Virus record (IMG/VR): IMGVR_UViG_3300025832_000052
Coordinates: 1 to 26,871 of that record
Origin: a virus
DNA length: 26,871 nt
Strand: one strand, 5' to 3'
Both the position numbers and the translations under genes were made by a program. The notes under the pieces are model-generated. The model saw nothing but the letters and a program-made list of their open reading frames with translations, did no database searches and was not told the origin of the DNA. Shown one piece after another: positions 1-5,701 of this stretch (its first letter is position 1; each line of letters begins with the position of its first letter).

Positions 1-33
1 GTCTATGCAAAAGAGTTGGAGCAAGTAGCATGA
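1..33 (+). CDS. 3' end of an upstream early gene (partial)
   Basis: The first 33 bases read as an open frame ending VYAKELEQVA and a TGA at 31-33. This stop overlaps the ATG of the exonuclease gene (ATGA, 30-33), the same coupling seen repeatedly downstream, so it is probably the last ten codons of a gene in the same early operon. Ten residues are too few to name a product. The same bases also hold the ribosome binding site (GGAG, 18-21) of the next gene. Confidence 0.5.
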   Translation, partial: VYAKELEQVA

Positions 34-683
34 TGATACACAATGTCCAGCAAAGATCAGACGCATGGCATGAGCTGCGTATGGGCGTTCCTACGGCCTC
101 TGAGTTCTCCAAGGCACTCACACCGAAGAAAGGCGAACTATCGACTCAGGCCCCCGCATACGCCTGTAAATTGGCCTTAGAACTTCATCGAAACGAACCT
201 TGCGAAGACTTCTTTGACAATGAGTGGATGGAGAGAGGCCGGGAGCTCGAAGAAGCGGCTCTCAACGAGTACACATTCTACCACGATATAAACACATCGA
301 AGGTCGGATTCATCCTCGACGACAAAGGCCGAGGTTGTTCACCTGACTTTCTAATTAACGACGATGGCATGGGTGAGATTAAGTGCCTCAAGGAAGAAAA
401 CCACGTTCTTACCCTCTACGAAATCTCAACAAAAGGCATATTCGACAGTAAATATATGCCTCAAATCCAAGGCCAAATGCTGATTGCACAACGAAAGTGG
501 TGTGACCTCGTATTCTACTGTCCCCGCCTCCCTTTATCTGTAATCCGCGTTCACGCAGATGAAAAATACCAAGCCGCCCTCGATGCCGCCCTCGATATCA
601 TTATCGGACATAGGGACGCAGCCTTGGGTTTACTCAACGCCAATGACGTTATCCGGTTTAAGGAGCTAGAAAATGCAGCTTGA
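30..683 (+). CDS. YqaJ/lambda-exonuclease-family recombination nuclease
   Basis: This is probably a 5'-3' double-strand DNA exonuclease that makes 3' single-stranded ends for a phage recombination system. The 217-residue protein begins with the family's N-terminal pattern (QRSDAWHELR, then G-x-P-TASEF). It carries the PD-(D/E)xK core: Asp106 in GCSPDF, and Glu116-Ile-Lys118 in GEIKC, about ten residues apart as in lambda exonuclease. A conserved MPQIQGQM segment follows. The length is normal for the family. The start at 30 has GGAG eight bases upstream; a second ATG follows directly at 33. The annealing protein and SSB lie two and three genes downstream, the expected partners of such a nuclease. 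The gene end overlaps the next start by 11 bases. The family call is firm; activity is inferred from the intact catalytic residues. Confidence 0.88.
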   Translation: MMIHNVQQRSDAWHELRMGVPTASEFSKALTPKKGELSTQAPAYACKLALELHRNEPCEDFFDNEWMERGRELEEAALNEYTFYHDINTSKVGFILDDKGRGCSPDFLINDDGMGEIKCLKEENHVLTLYEISTKGIFDSKYMPQIQGQMLIAQRKWCDLVFYCPRLPLSVIRVHADEKYQAALDAALDIIIGHRDAALGLLNANDVIRFKELENAA

Positions 684-969
684 TCTCTTAGAAGGAAAAC
701 GCCGCAGAGACGAAGGAATAGACCGTGCAGCACAGGCTAGTTCTGATTTTCTTTCTCTTTGTCGTCGCATTGCTCACGAGCACGCTATCTATCACGGCGA
801 AACCAGCATTAACGATGTTCGAAAACGCATTGAAGGTGTTCCCCACAATGTAAATCCAAACGTACTCGGGGCCGTGTTCAAGGAAAAGATGTGGGAAGCC
901 GTCGGCTACACCCAAGCAGAGCATCCAAACGCACACGCCCGCACAATTCGTGTCTATAAATTGAAATAA
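673..969 (+). CDS. small conserved-type phage protein of unknown function
   Basis: A 98-residue soluble protein without membrane segments or cysteine clusters. The N-terminus is rich in charged residues (EGKRRRDEGIDRA). The C-terminal part has the sequence VLGAVFKEKMWEAVGY followed by a His/Arg-rich end (HARTIRVYKLK). A tryptophan, a GY and a basic C-terminus of this sort recur in small proteins next to phage recombination genes, but I cannot name a family or function. It starts inside the last codons of the exonuclease gene and is followed ten bases later by the annealing-protein gene, so co-expression and a role in DNA replication or recombination are likely. That role rests on position alone. 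Confidence 0.7.
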   Translation: MQLDLLEGKRRRDEGIDRAAQASSDFLSLCRRIAHEHAIYHGETSINDVRKRIEGVPHNVNPNVLGAVFKEKMWEAVGYTQAEHPNAHARTIRVYKLK

Positions 970-979
970 GGAACCTCAC

Positions 980-1612
980 ATGAGCGACAAAAATATGATT
1001 ATCTGGGATGCAGTTAAAACAACTGATCCCGCACACACAAAAGTCGTTAATCAACGCGGCGGCTTCACTTCAATCAGCGCCCAATACCAAGTCCAACGCG
1101 CCACCGAAACTTTCGGGCCTGTTGGAATTGGATGGGGCTATGACGTTGAGTACGACTATAAAGCCCTCAACGACCAGACCGCTTTGATCTTTGCCAATGT
1201 CACAATCTGGCACGGCAAACGAGAGAACAAGTTTGGCCCCGTGTCCGGCTGCAATCCTCTCTTGTCTAAAGGGCGTGTCGATGATGACGCGCCGAAGAAG
1301 GCCATGACAGACGCGCTTACGAAAGGCCTGTCCCATCTTGGCTTCTCAGCTGACGTGTTCTTGGGATTGTACGACGATAATAAGTATATCCAAGGCGTTA
1401 AAAGCCAAATCGCTAACGCAGCGAACAGCGAGTATGAAGCCAAAACCAATGCTCTCATAAAAAACGTTGAGTCAACCAAATCTCTTGAAGAATTACATGA
1501 GATAAAAACCTCGATTAAAGCGGAGGTTGAGCAAATGCCAGCCAGCGTTTCAGCCAAGGTCAAAGCAGCGTTTGCCACACAAGCGCAATCATTCACACAA
1601 GCAGCGGAGTAA
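980..1612 (+). CDS. single-strand DNA annealing protein (Rad52/ERF/Sak-like)
   Basis: Probably the recombinase that anneals complementary single strands produced by the upstream exonuclease. In the 210-residue protein the N-terminal half has the Rad52-superfamily look: a short strand-rich region with GIGWGYDVEYDY, then a second strand set with an N-x-T-IWHGKRE pattern. A helix with DDAPKKAMTDALTKGLSHLG follows, then FSADVFLGLYDDNKY. This KKAxTDALxKxLSHLGFxADVFxGxxDD signature is typical of phage ERF/Sak-type annealing proteins. The C-terminal 70 residues are charged, probably helical and variable, as usual for the family. GGAACC lies just before the start (ten-base gap after the previous gene), and ssb follows after seven bases. 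The exact subfamily (ERF or Sak/DUF1071-like) cannot be settled by eye. Confidence 0.82.
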   Translation: MSDKNMIIWDAVKTTDPAHTKVVNQRGGFTSISAQYQVQRATETFGPVGIGWGYDVEYDYKALNDQTALIFANVTIWHGKRENKFGPVSGCNPLLSKGRVDDDAPKKAMTDALTKGLSHLGFSADVFLGLYDDNKYIQGVKSQIANAANSEYEAKTNALIKNVESTKSLEELHEIKTSIKAEVEQMPASVSAKVKAAFATQAQSFTQAAE

Positions 1613-1618
1613 CCCCAT

Positions 1619-2059
1619 ATGTCTACAGTTAATCGCGTAATCCTCGTCGGCAATCTCGGCAAAGACCCCGAAATGCGCACGACACAAAGCGGCGCCAAAA
1701 TTGGCAATATATCCCTCGCAACGTCTGAAACTTGGAAAGACAAGGGAACTGGCGAAAAGAAGGAAAAGACCGAATGGCACCGTGTCGTGATCTTCGACAC
1801 ACAGCTTGCCGATATCTGCGAACGGTATTTGAAAAAGGGGTCTAAAATCTACATCGAAGGATCGCTTCAAACACGGTCTTGGGAAAAAGACGGAGAAACC
1901 AAGTACACAACAGAAGTTGTGCTGCAACGGTTCTCAAGCAAGCTGGTTATGCTTGGAGAAAAGGGCGGCAACAACGCCCCGTCTAACTTTAACGACGGTC
2001 CAGCAGACGCAAGCGGCACAGACGAAAACCCTTTGGAAGGCGACGATATTCCTTGGTGA
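1619..2059 (+). CDS. ssb: single-stranded DNA-binding protein
   Basis: SSB coats single-stranded DNA during replication and recombination. The 146-residue protein starts MSTVNRVILVGNLGKDPEMR and continues with the OB-fold signature (IGNISLATSETW, then EKTEWHRVVIFD, then GSKIYIEGSLQTRSWEKDG), covering about residues 3-110. A flexible Gly/Asn/Asp-rich linker follows. The last residues are DDIPW, close to the acidic DDIPF tip through which bacterial SSBs recruit partner proteins; Trp replaces the usual terminal Phe. Length and layout are normal for a full-length bacterial-type SSB, so it was probably acquired from a host lineage. It follows the annealing protein by seven bases and is followed by a structured leader at 2065-2100. 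Confidence 0.95.
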   Translation: MSTVNRVILVGNLGKDPEMRTTQSGAKIGNISLATSETWKDKGTGEKKEKTEWHRVVIFDTQLADICERYLKKGSKIYIEGSLQTRSWEKDGETKYTTEVVLQRFSSKLVMLGEKGGNNAPSNFNDGPADASGTDENPLEGDDIPW

Positions 2060-2064
2060 TAACA

Positions 2065-2100
2065 GGTGGCGGGGGAAACCCCGCTGCCCCTTCGGAGCAG
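2065..2100 (+). promoter_or_regulatory. two mutually exclusive hairpins over the next gene's RBS
   Basis: Between ssb and the next gene, bases 2065-2074 and 2079-2088 can form a ten-pair stem (two pairs are G-U) closed by a GAAA tetraloop. A competing short stem pairs CTGC (2084-2087) with GCAG (2097-2100) and would enclose GGAG (2094-2097), the ribosome binding site of the gene starting at 2106. The first hairpin uses 2084-2087, so both cannot form together. No T-run follows, so it is not a standard intrinsic terminator. Structure is visible in the sequence; a regulatory role is inference. Confidence 0.4.
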
Positions 2101-2105
2101 AATAA

Positions 2106-2462
2106 ATGACAAAAATGCAAGACATGAGAAAATTGGTCGATCTACACGCAAGCTGTTTTACAGACCAAGAAATTGCAGACAGGCTTGATGATCGTGACCT
2201 TATATGGGTGCGGGAGGTACGGACATTCTTAGAGCTTGAAGAGCGATTTCCCATACCTTCACGACGACCTGTTGAAGTCTCCGTTCAGTTTAAATCTATG
2301 GAATCCCCAAGATCGAAGCCGAAGAGTGAACGGGAAGCCAAAAGAAAGTGCCTAAAGTGCCAAGGGCAGTTCTTATCAAATGGCCCTCAGAACAGAATAT
2401 GCGGATCATGCGCTAAACATGAAATATACCATGTTAACGATCAGTACGTGGGGGCTAGATGA
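2106..2462 (+). CDS. small zinc-ribbon protein with possible N-terminal HTH
   Basis: A 118-residue protein of unknown function. The C-terminal part has a clear four-cysteine zinc site: Cys82-x-x-Cys85 and Cys99-x-x-Cys102, with a FLSNGPQNRICGSC stretch characteristic of short phage zinc ribbons. The N-terminal 45 residues (DQEIADRLDDRDLIWVREVRTFL) resemble the DNA-reading helix pair of a helix-turn-helix. The middle is basic and proline-rich (SPRSKPKSEREAKRK). DNA or RNA binding is therefore plausible. The start at 2106 has GGAG eight bases upstream. A second ATG lies at 2115. Its stop overlaps the start of the next small gene (ATGA at 2459-2462). Family assignment is limited to the zinc-ribbon motif. 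Confidence 0.75.
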   Translation: MTKMQDMRKLVDLHASCFTDQEIADRLDDRDLIWVREVRTFLELEERFPIPSRRPVEVSVQFKSMESPRSKPKSEREAKRKCLKCQGQFLSNGPQNRICGSCAKHEIYHVNDQYVGAR

Positions 2463-2632
2463 CAGACCTCGTTTTCGTTCGACCAACATTTCAGCCGGAC
2501 GGCTTTGAGCTCTTTATCATGCAACAAGGAGCGAAAGCCCCTGTAATAATCCCCCTTAATCAAAACATGATTCACACTCTAGCGTCTCAATGCGTTGAGG
2601 CACTAAACCCCAAATTCAGAGAGACCACATAA
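2459..2632 (+). CDS. 57-residue protein of unknown function
   Basis: A short gene encoding MTDLVFVRPTFQPDGFELF and onward to NPKFRETT. I recognise no family; it has no membrane segment and only one cysteine. Support comes from context: its ATG overlaps the stop of the zinc-ribbon gene (ATGA) and its TAA overlaps the next ATG (TAATG at 2630-2634). It thus fills exactly the space between two genes in a tightly coupled operon. Phage genes of this size with a strand-rich start are often modulators of neighbouring DNA functions, but nothing here shows that. Confidence 0.6.
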   Translation: MTDLVFVRPTFQPDGFELFIMQQGAKAPVIIPLNQNMIHTLASQCVEALNPKFRETT

Positions 2633-2934
2633 TGACCATAAAGGAATTTGTCGCAGAGCTACCCCCGTCAATGACCATTAACACCTTCGCAAGCACCTTC
2701 GACTTTGACCATAAAACAGTTCGAAGAATGATTGTCGATGGCGAGATTGCTTGCCTAAGACGCCCAACTGATTCTATTCGTATTCTCAGACCCCATATTG
2801 AGGATTGGATAAACAGATGCGCCTCGTCAGGCAACCAAACAGAAGAAACTGGTATATCGCGTGGACAGAAAACCGCAGGACAAAACTTAAATCTACAGGT
2901 TGCACGGATAAATCAGATGCAAGGGCAGTCTTAG
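2632..2934 (+). CDS. helix-turn-helix protein, excisionase-like, overlapping the integrase
   Basis: A 100-residue protein whose first ~65 residues fit a small MerR/excisionase-type winged helix. INTFASTFDFDHKTVRRMIVD is the helix pair, and the SIRILRPHIEDWIN end resembles the closing helix of such domains. Position directly before an integrase gene suggests an excisionase or directionality factor, or a regulator of int. The last ~39 codons overlap the integrase start in another frame, and the residues encoded there (GNQTEETGISRGQKTAGQ) look disordered, so the folded part ends near the start of int. It begins with a TAATG overlap with the gene before. A second excisionase-like gene lies across the att site at 4501; which one acts in excision is unknown. 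Confidence 0.62.
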   Translation: MTIKEFVAELPPSMTINTFASTFDFDHKTVRRMIVDGEIACLRRPTDSIRILRPHIEDWINRCASSGNQTEETGISRGQKTAGQNLNLQVARINQMQGQS

Positions 2935-3824
2935 ATGCCTACAGGAAGGGAGAGCATAAAAGATCAGATCGTGTCGGATGCTCTGCGCTCATTGATAGAT
3001 ACCTCGATGCCCGGAAAGACGTTATGGACTACGAGAGGCTTATCAACGCTGCAAAACCTCTCAAAGTATTTTTTGCTGAGATTAGAGCGGAAAATATCGG
3101 CCCTGAGACGTGCCGTGATTACGCAAATTGGCGAGGCAAAGCTCCTGGCACTATGCGAAGAGAGCTTGCCGTCCTCCGGTCTGCCCTCTCTCTCGCTGGA
3201 TATGTTCAAAAGCTCTGGCTACCGGACAGGGTTTTACCCAAAACAAAATACCTATCGCGTGAGGAAGCCTTTGAAGCCTGTACGCATATGTCATGGCACA
3301 TTCGGCTCTTTACCCAGATCGCCCTTGCTACAGGGCAAAGGAAAACAAGTATTCTTCAACTGACTTGGGACCGGGCCGACTTGGACAGAATGGTTTTAGA
3401 CTTTGAAAGACCCGGAAGGCGAAGGACCAAGAAGCGAACAGCATCAGTACCTATTGGAAAGCAACTCGCTTCCGTTCTCAGGGACGCCAAGCAAACCGCA
3501 GAAACAGACTTCGTTATTGAATACAACGGAAAGCCCATAAAGAACATACGAAAGGGTTTCGATAGAGCTATGGAGAGAGCCGGGTTCCCTTGGTGTACGC
3601 CACACACCTTAAAACACACTGCAATCTCATGGATGGCAGAAGGAGGCTACACAGTAGACCAGATATCCGACCTGACAGGCACAGACGCCGATACGGTCAA
3701 ACGCATATATAGAAAGTTTAACCCCGACTACCTGCGAGGACTCGCAGATCACATGGATGGAGAATTATTCGATGGCATTAAACCAGTACAAAGCAGTTTT
3801 CGTCCCACAAAGAGGCCCGATTAA
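2817..3824 (+). CDS. int: tyrosine recombinase, phage integrase
   Basis: This enzyme integrates and excises the phage by strand exchange between attP and a host tRNA gene. Numbering from ATG 2817 (335 residues), an N-terminal arm-binding type segment (RNWYIAW, RRTKLKSTG) is followed by a core-binding helical region (about 50-130) and the catalytic domain. Visible catalytic residues are Arg175 (ATGQRKTSI), a hairpin lysine in TKKRTASVPI, His263-x-x-Lys266 with His267, and Tyr298 in VKRIYRKF. The second catalytic arginine of the HxxR box is lysine here. An open frame extends back to a TTG at 2805, but ATG 2817, with GAGGA at 2800-2804, is preferred. The gene overlaps the HTH gene before it and the next gene after it. 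The att core lies 310 bases downstream, the usual arrangement. Confidence 0.93.
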   Translation: MRLVRQPNRRNWYIAWTENRRTKLKSTGCTDKSDARAVLDAYRKGEHKRSDRVGCSALIDRYLDARKDVMDYERLINAAKPLKVFFAEIRAENIGPETCRDYANWRGKAPGTMRRELAVLRSALSLAGYVQKLWLPDRVLPKTKYLSREEAFEACTHMSWHIRLFTQIALATGQRKTSILQLTWDRADLDRMVLDFERPGRRRTKKRTASVPIGKQLASVLRDAKQTAETDFVIEYNGKPIKNIRKGFDRAMERAGFPWCTPHTLKHTAISWMAEGGYTVDQISDLTGTDADTVKRIYRKFNPDYLRGLADHMDGELFDGIKPVQSSFRPTKRPD

Positions 3825-4059
3825 ACATAAAGAAGGCACAATCCAAGAAATCGAAGAGTGGATAGACAGCAAATTCGGTTCAATGGCGGTTATGTTCCGA
3901 ACAGAATTTAATCCTATAAATTTAAAAAAAGAAGGGAAACTTATCGGCGTTGGTTATAAATGCACTGATCTGTTTGCAACAGTAAATTTCAAGTGCATCG
4001 CAATTCCATTAGATATCTACAAAACCCACTTTAAATCATCATTTTATCAGCGGTCTTAG
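3772..4059 (+). CDS. 95-residue protein of unknown function next to attP
   Basis: This gene begins inside the last 53 bases of int and ends just before the attachment region. I do not recognise it. The protein is soluble, starts MALNQYKAVFVPQRG, has an acidic helix (IQEIEEWIDSKFGSM) and ends with a basic, aromatic tail. The upstream ATG at 3757 is in frame, but 3772 has GGAG (3759-3762) at a good distance, so I chose it. Small proteins between integrase and att can be accessory factors, superinfection-exclusion proteins or lysogenic conversion genes; nothing visible decides between these. Confidence 0.55.
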   Translation: MALNQYKAVFVPQRGPIKHKEGTIQEIEEWIDSKFGSMAVMFRTEFNPINLKKEGKLIGVGYKCTDLFATVNFKCIAIPLDIYKTHFKSSFYQRS

Positions 4060-4079
4060 TTATGCCGCACCGCAACAAT

Positions 4080-4094
4080 GACAACGGTGTTGTC
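4080..4094. repeat. 15-bp palindrome, left copy flanking attP
   Basis: GACAAC-GGT-GTTGTC is a perfect 6-bp inverted repeat around a 3-base centre. It lies 39 bases to the left of the tRNA-derived core. A second copy lies at 4277-4291. Both are preceded by AT and followed by ACGG, so they also form a direct repeat with only the centre differing (GGT against ACC). It may be a binding site for integrase, an excisionase or a repressor; the function is inferred from position. Confidence 0.6.
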
Positions 4095-4133
4095 ACGGTC
4101 AAATTTACACGAATCGCTAACCCATTGATATTA

Positions 4134-4178
4134 TGGTCGGGAAGACAGGATTCGAACCTGCGACCTCTGCGCCCCCAG
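4134..4178 (-). other. attP core: 3' half of tRNA-Pro(GGG)
   Basis: Read on the - strand this is the 3' part of a tRNA: anticodon loop CTGGGGG (4178-4172), anticodon-stem 3' strand CGCAG, variable AGGTC, T-arm GCAGG-TTCGAAT-CCTGT, acceptor 3' strand CTTCCCG, discriminator A and CCA (4136-4134). GGG at the anticodon position with T before and G after, a 3' acceptor G (C1-G72 pair) and A73 identify tRNA-Pro. No matching 5' half exists: upstream bases pair poorly with the anticodon stem and no CGGGAAG acceptor strand is present. Downstream of int, this is the phage copy of an attachment site that would restore the 3' end of a host tRNA-Pro gene after integration. Crossover probably lies between anticodon loop and T-loop. 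Confidence 0.88.
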
Positions 4179-4258
4179 AACAGTGGTTAGCGCTGTAAAT
4201 GGCAGGAATCCTTACCAATAAGTCAGCATAACTGCCAGAATTAAAGGAGAACATCACC

Positions 4259-4429
4259 ATGCATACCAACCACTATGACAACACCGTTGTCACGGAAGAA
4301 TGTACAAACTGTAACGATAAGTTTGAACTTTACGAACCGCCTTATGACGGAATTATGCTTTGTAAGCCATGCCGAAAAGAATTAATCGCCACAGATTTAC
4401 ACAAAATTGGACAGACAAAACCTGACTAG
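4259..4429 (+). CDS. 56-residue zinc-ribbon protein
   Basis: A very small protein with two CxxC knuckles, Cys15-x-x-Cys18 and Cys35-x-x-Cys38, separated by 16 residues with a YEPPYDG turn. This is a zinc-ribbon or zinc-knuckle layout. AAAGGAG lies eight bases before the ATG, one of the better ribosome binding sites in the window. Codons 6-11 (YDNTVV) lie in the right copy of the palindrome that flanks attP. It is the first gene on the far side of the att core from the integrase, so it would sit at the opposite prophage end after integration. Nucleic-acid binding is plausible; the product is otherwise unknown. Confidence 0.6.
   Translation: MHTNHYDNTVVTEECTNCNDKFELYEPPYDGIMLCKPCRKELIATDLHKIGQTKPD
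4277..4291. repeat. 15-bp palindrome, right copy flanking attP
   Basis: GACAAC-ACC-GTTGTC is the exact reverse complement of the copy at 4080-4094. It lies 98 bases to the right of the att core and inside the start of the small zinc-ribbon gene. The matching flanks (AT before, ACGG after) extend the match to about 21 bases apart from the centre. In the integrated state the two copies would lie at opposite prophage ends. Confidence 0.6.
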
Positions 4430-4500
4430 GGTAACGACATGCACCTGATGTGCTCCTAGGTTGATCCACACAAACTCAACCGCACACAGGAGCAACCAAG

Positions 4501-4701
4501 ATGGAATGTCCTACTGCTACTCAAGCCAACCTCTCTTTTTCAATCGCGGGCGTATGCGAAGCCACTGGCCTCAATCGCACATCGATATTTCAAGAAATTC
4601 GCAAGGGTAATTTGAAAGCCCGTAAATTTGGTCGCAGGACGATCATCTTACGCGGCGACCTCGAACATTTCTTGCAGCAGCTTCCTGTCGCCAACGCTTG
4701 A
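4501..4701 (+). CDS. excisionase/AlpA-like helix-turn-helix DNA-binding protein
   Basis: A 66-residue protein that consists of a single small winged-helix domain of the excisionase/AlpA (MerR-like) type. FSIAGVCEATGLNRTSIFQEI supplies the two DNA-reading helices. GNLKARKFGRRTIILRGDLEHFLQQL gives the wing and closing helix. Proteins of this type act as excisionases or as small transcription regulators. AGGAG sits ten bases before the ATG, and the leader has an inverted repeat GGTTGA/TCAACC (4459-4464, 4476-4481). It is the last + strand gene before the convergent late operon and lies on the far side of attP from the integrase. It could be the true Xis or a repressor of the lytic switch; the sequence does not decide. 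Confidence 0.75.
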   Translation: MECPTATQANLSFSIAGVCEATGLNRTSIFQEIRKGNLKARKFGRRTIILRGDLEHFLQQLPVANA

Positions 4702-4709
4702 AAAGATTA

Positions 4710-4740
4710 GACCCGCCTCGGCAGCCACCGAGAACGGGTC
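4710..4740 (+). terminator. strong hairpin after the last + strand gene
   Basis: GACCCG (4710-4715) pairs with CGGGTC (4735-4740), and CTCGG (4717-4721) with CCGAG (4728-4732), around a 6-base loop with a small internal loop. It follows the HTH gene by eight bases and lies in the convergent gap before the end of the late operon. There is no T-run on the + side; on the - side TTTT follows a few bases after the stem. It may be a weak or bidirectional terminator. Bases 4741-4842 hold nothing else I can support. Confidence 0.4.
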
Positions 4741-4842
4741 AAAGGATTCATCATGAAACATGAATATACATTATCCATCCTATATGACCAATAAAAACAT
4801 GGAAGTAGTGCGATAAAAAATAATGAAGCAATTTAAACAAAA

Positions 4843-5256
4843 TTAGTCTTTTTTGTTTAGCTTATCCACGGTTCTTGCACCGGAATATCCTAAGTAACCT
4901 GCCCCAAATAGCGTGTATAGGCTGTCAGGAATAGCGCCTAGCCATCCTTGAAAGCCTACAGTTACTTTACCCGCTGCTTCTGGATAGACGGCGAACAATA
5001 TGCCCATTGGTATTGATGATAGTATTAGAATATAAATCACGTACATGAACGAAGGTCGAGCGCGTGAGGTCCACGGGTCTTTGCTATTGGCTTCTGCCAA
5101 GATTGCGGACAGGCGCGTTTCCATTTCTTTAAGATCGCCGTCCTGCACCAGCTTCATTAGCTTTGCTTTGGCTGACGCTTTCTCGGCATCAGTTTCAATA
5201 ACATCATCAAGAAGCTTGCCTAAAACTGGCAGTGCCGCTGTGATTAACCCAATCAT
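4843..5256 (-). CDS. holin of the GTA-type 3-TM family
   Basis: Holins form the inner-membrane lesion that times lysis. The 137-residue protein has a hydrophobic N-terminal segment (about residues 1-16), a charged cytoplasmic-type helix (21-60, DAEKASAKAKLMKLVQDGDL), then a conserved WTSRARPSFMYV motif. A strong membrane span (about 70-90) and a third hydrophobic segment (about 112-126) follow. WTSRARP before a transmembrane helix is characteristic of the three-TM holins found with gene transfer agents and alphaproteobacterial phages. It is the last gene of the late operon; only one base separates it from the DUF5675-like gene. The C-terminus is basic (DKLNKKD), as in many holins. Assignment is from motif and topology. 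Confidence 0.85.
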   Translation of the reverse strand: MIGLITAALPVLGKLLDDVIETDAEKASAKAKLMKLVQDGDLKEMETRLSAILAEANSKDPWTSRARPSFMYVIYILILSSIPMGILFAVYPEAAGKVTVGFQGWLGAIPDSLYTLFGAGYLGYSGARTVDKLNKKD

Positions 5257-5257
5257 G

Positions 5258-5701
5258 TTAGTCTCCTTTTACGACACAAGTCAGATTGCCCGCCTCTGCT
5301 GCATCAACAACTTTCGAGTACAGCGCTTTGTAAGCCTGTGATGATGAGGTTGTTTTCATTGCGCCCTGCCGTGAGTCACAGCCACCACCAGTCAAAATGC
5401 ATCCTTCTGTGTGGTCGTCCATGTTACCAACGTGGATGTAAACCCAAGTAAAATTAGGTACATTTTGAAGCCAAAGCATACCCTTGTGCATATCTGGGTA
5501 CTTTTTAGCGTAGCGTTTTGTCATGCCACCTTCGTTTCGTAACGTGACCTTATACTCGCCGCTTGGGATGCGCGTTTCGCCAGGAATTTTAATTTCACGA
5601 TACTCATCTTCTAAACCAAAGCATTCAAACACCTCATCGATATTTATGATCGACAAAGTGCTTTCGTTGTCTGACGTAAATCTATCGACTGAGATGATCA
5701 T
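5258..5701 (-). CDS. DUF5675-like protein, possible cell-wall-acting lysis protein
   Basis: A 147-residue protein that fits the DUF5675 pattern: a CFGLEDEYREIKIPGETRIPSG segment (about residues 27-48), then a GMLWLQNVPNF stretch, then WVYIHVGNMDDHTEGCILTG with His90, His97 and Cys101. The function of the family is not firmly known to me. The His/GC arrangement recalls L,D-transpeptidase-type cysteine enzymes, and the gene stands directly before the holin where podoviruses often place the endolysin, while no classical lysozyme, amidase or peptidase gene is visible in the window. A role in peptidoglycan cutting or modification is therefore a hypothesis. Its ATG overlaps the stop of the small gene upstream (ATGA). 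No signal peptide is apparent. Confidence 0.7.
   Translation of the reverse strand: MIISVDRFTSDNESTLSIINIDEVFECFGLEDEYREIKIPGETRIPSGEYKVTLRNEGGMTKRYAKKYPDMHKGMLWLQNVPNFTWVYIHVGNMDDHTEGCILTGGGCDSRQGAMKTTSSSQAYKALYSKVVDAAEAGNLTCVVKGD

Noticed and set aside
1156-1800. 214-codon - strand open frame opposite the annealing protein and ssb
   Set aside because: It is antisense to two well-recognised genes, crosses their boundary and has no family-like sequence.
2935-3363. 142-codon + strand frame inside int
   Set aside because: It overlaps the integrase catalytic region in another frame and shows no domain; int is certain.
4062-4190. Short + strand frame MPHRNNDNGVVT reading into the att core
   Set aside because: No ribosome binding site, and its second half is a translation of the tRNA fragment (SGRQDSNLRP). 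It is mentioned only as a possible remnant.
4134-4210. A complete tRNA gene on the - strand
   Set aside because: Only the 3' half is tRNA-like. The anticodon 5' stem pairs poorly and no D-arm or 5' acceptor strand (CGGGAAG) is found next to it.
4753-4794. 13-codon frame MKHEYTLSILYDQ after the hairpin
   Set aside because: Too short, with no supporting coupling or context.
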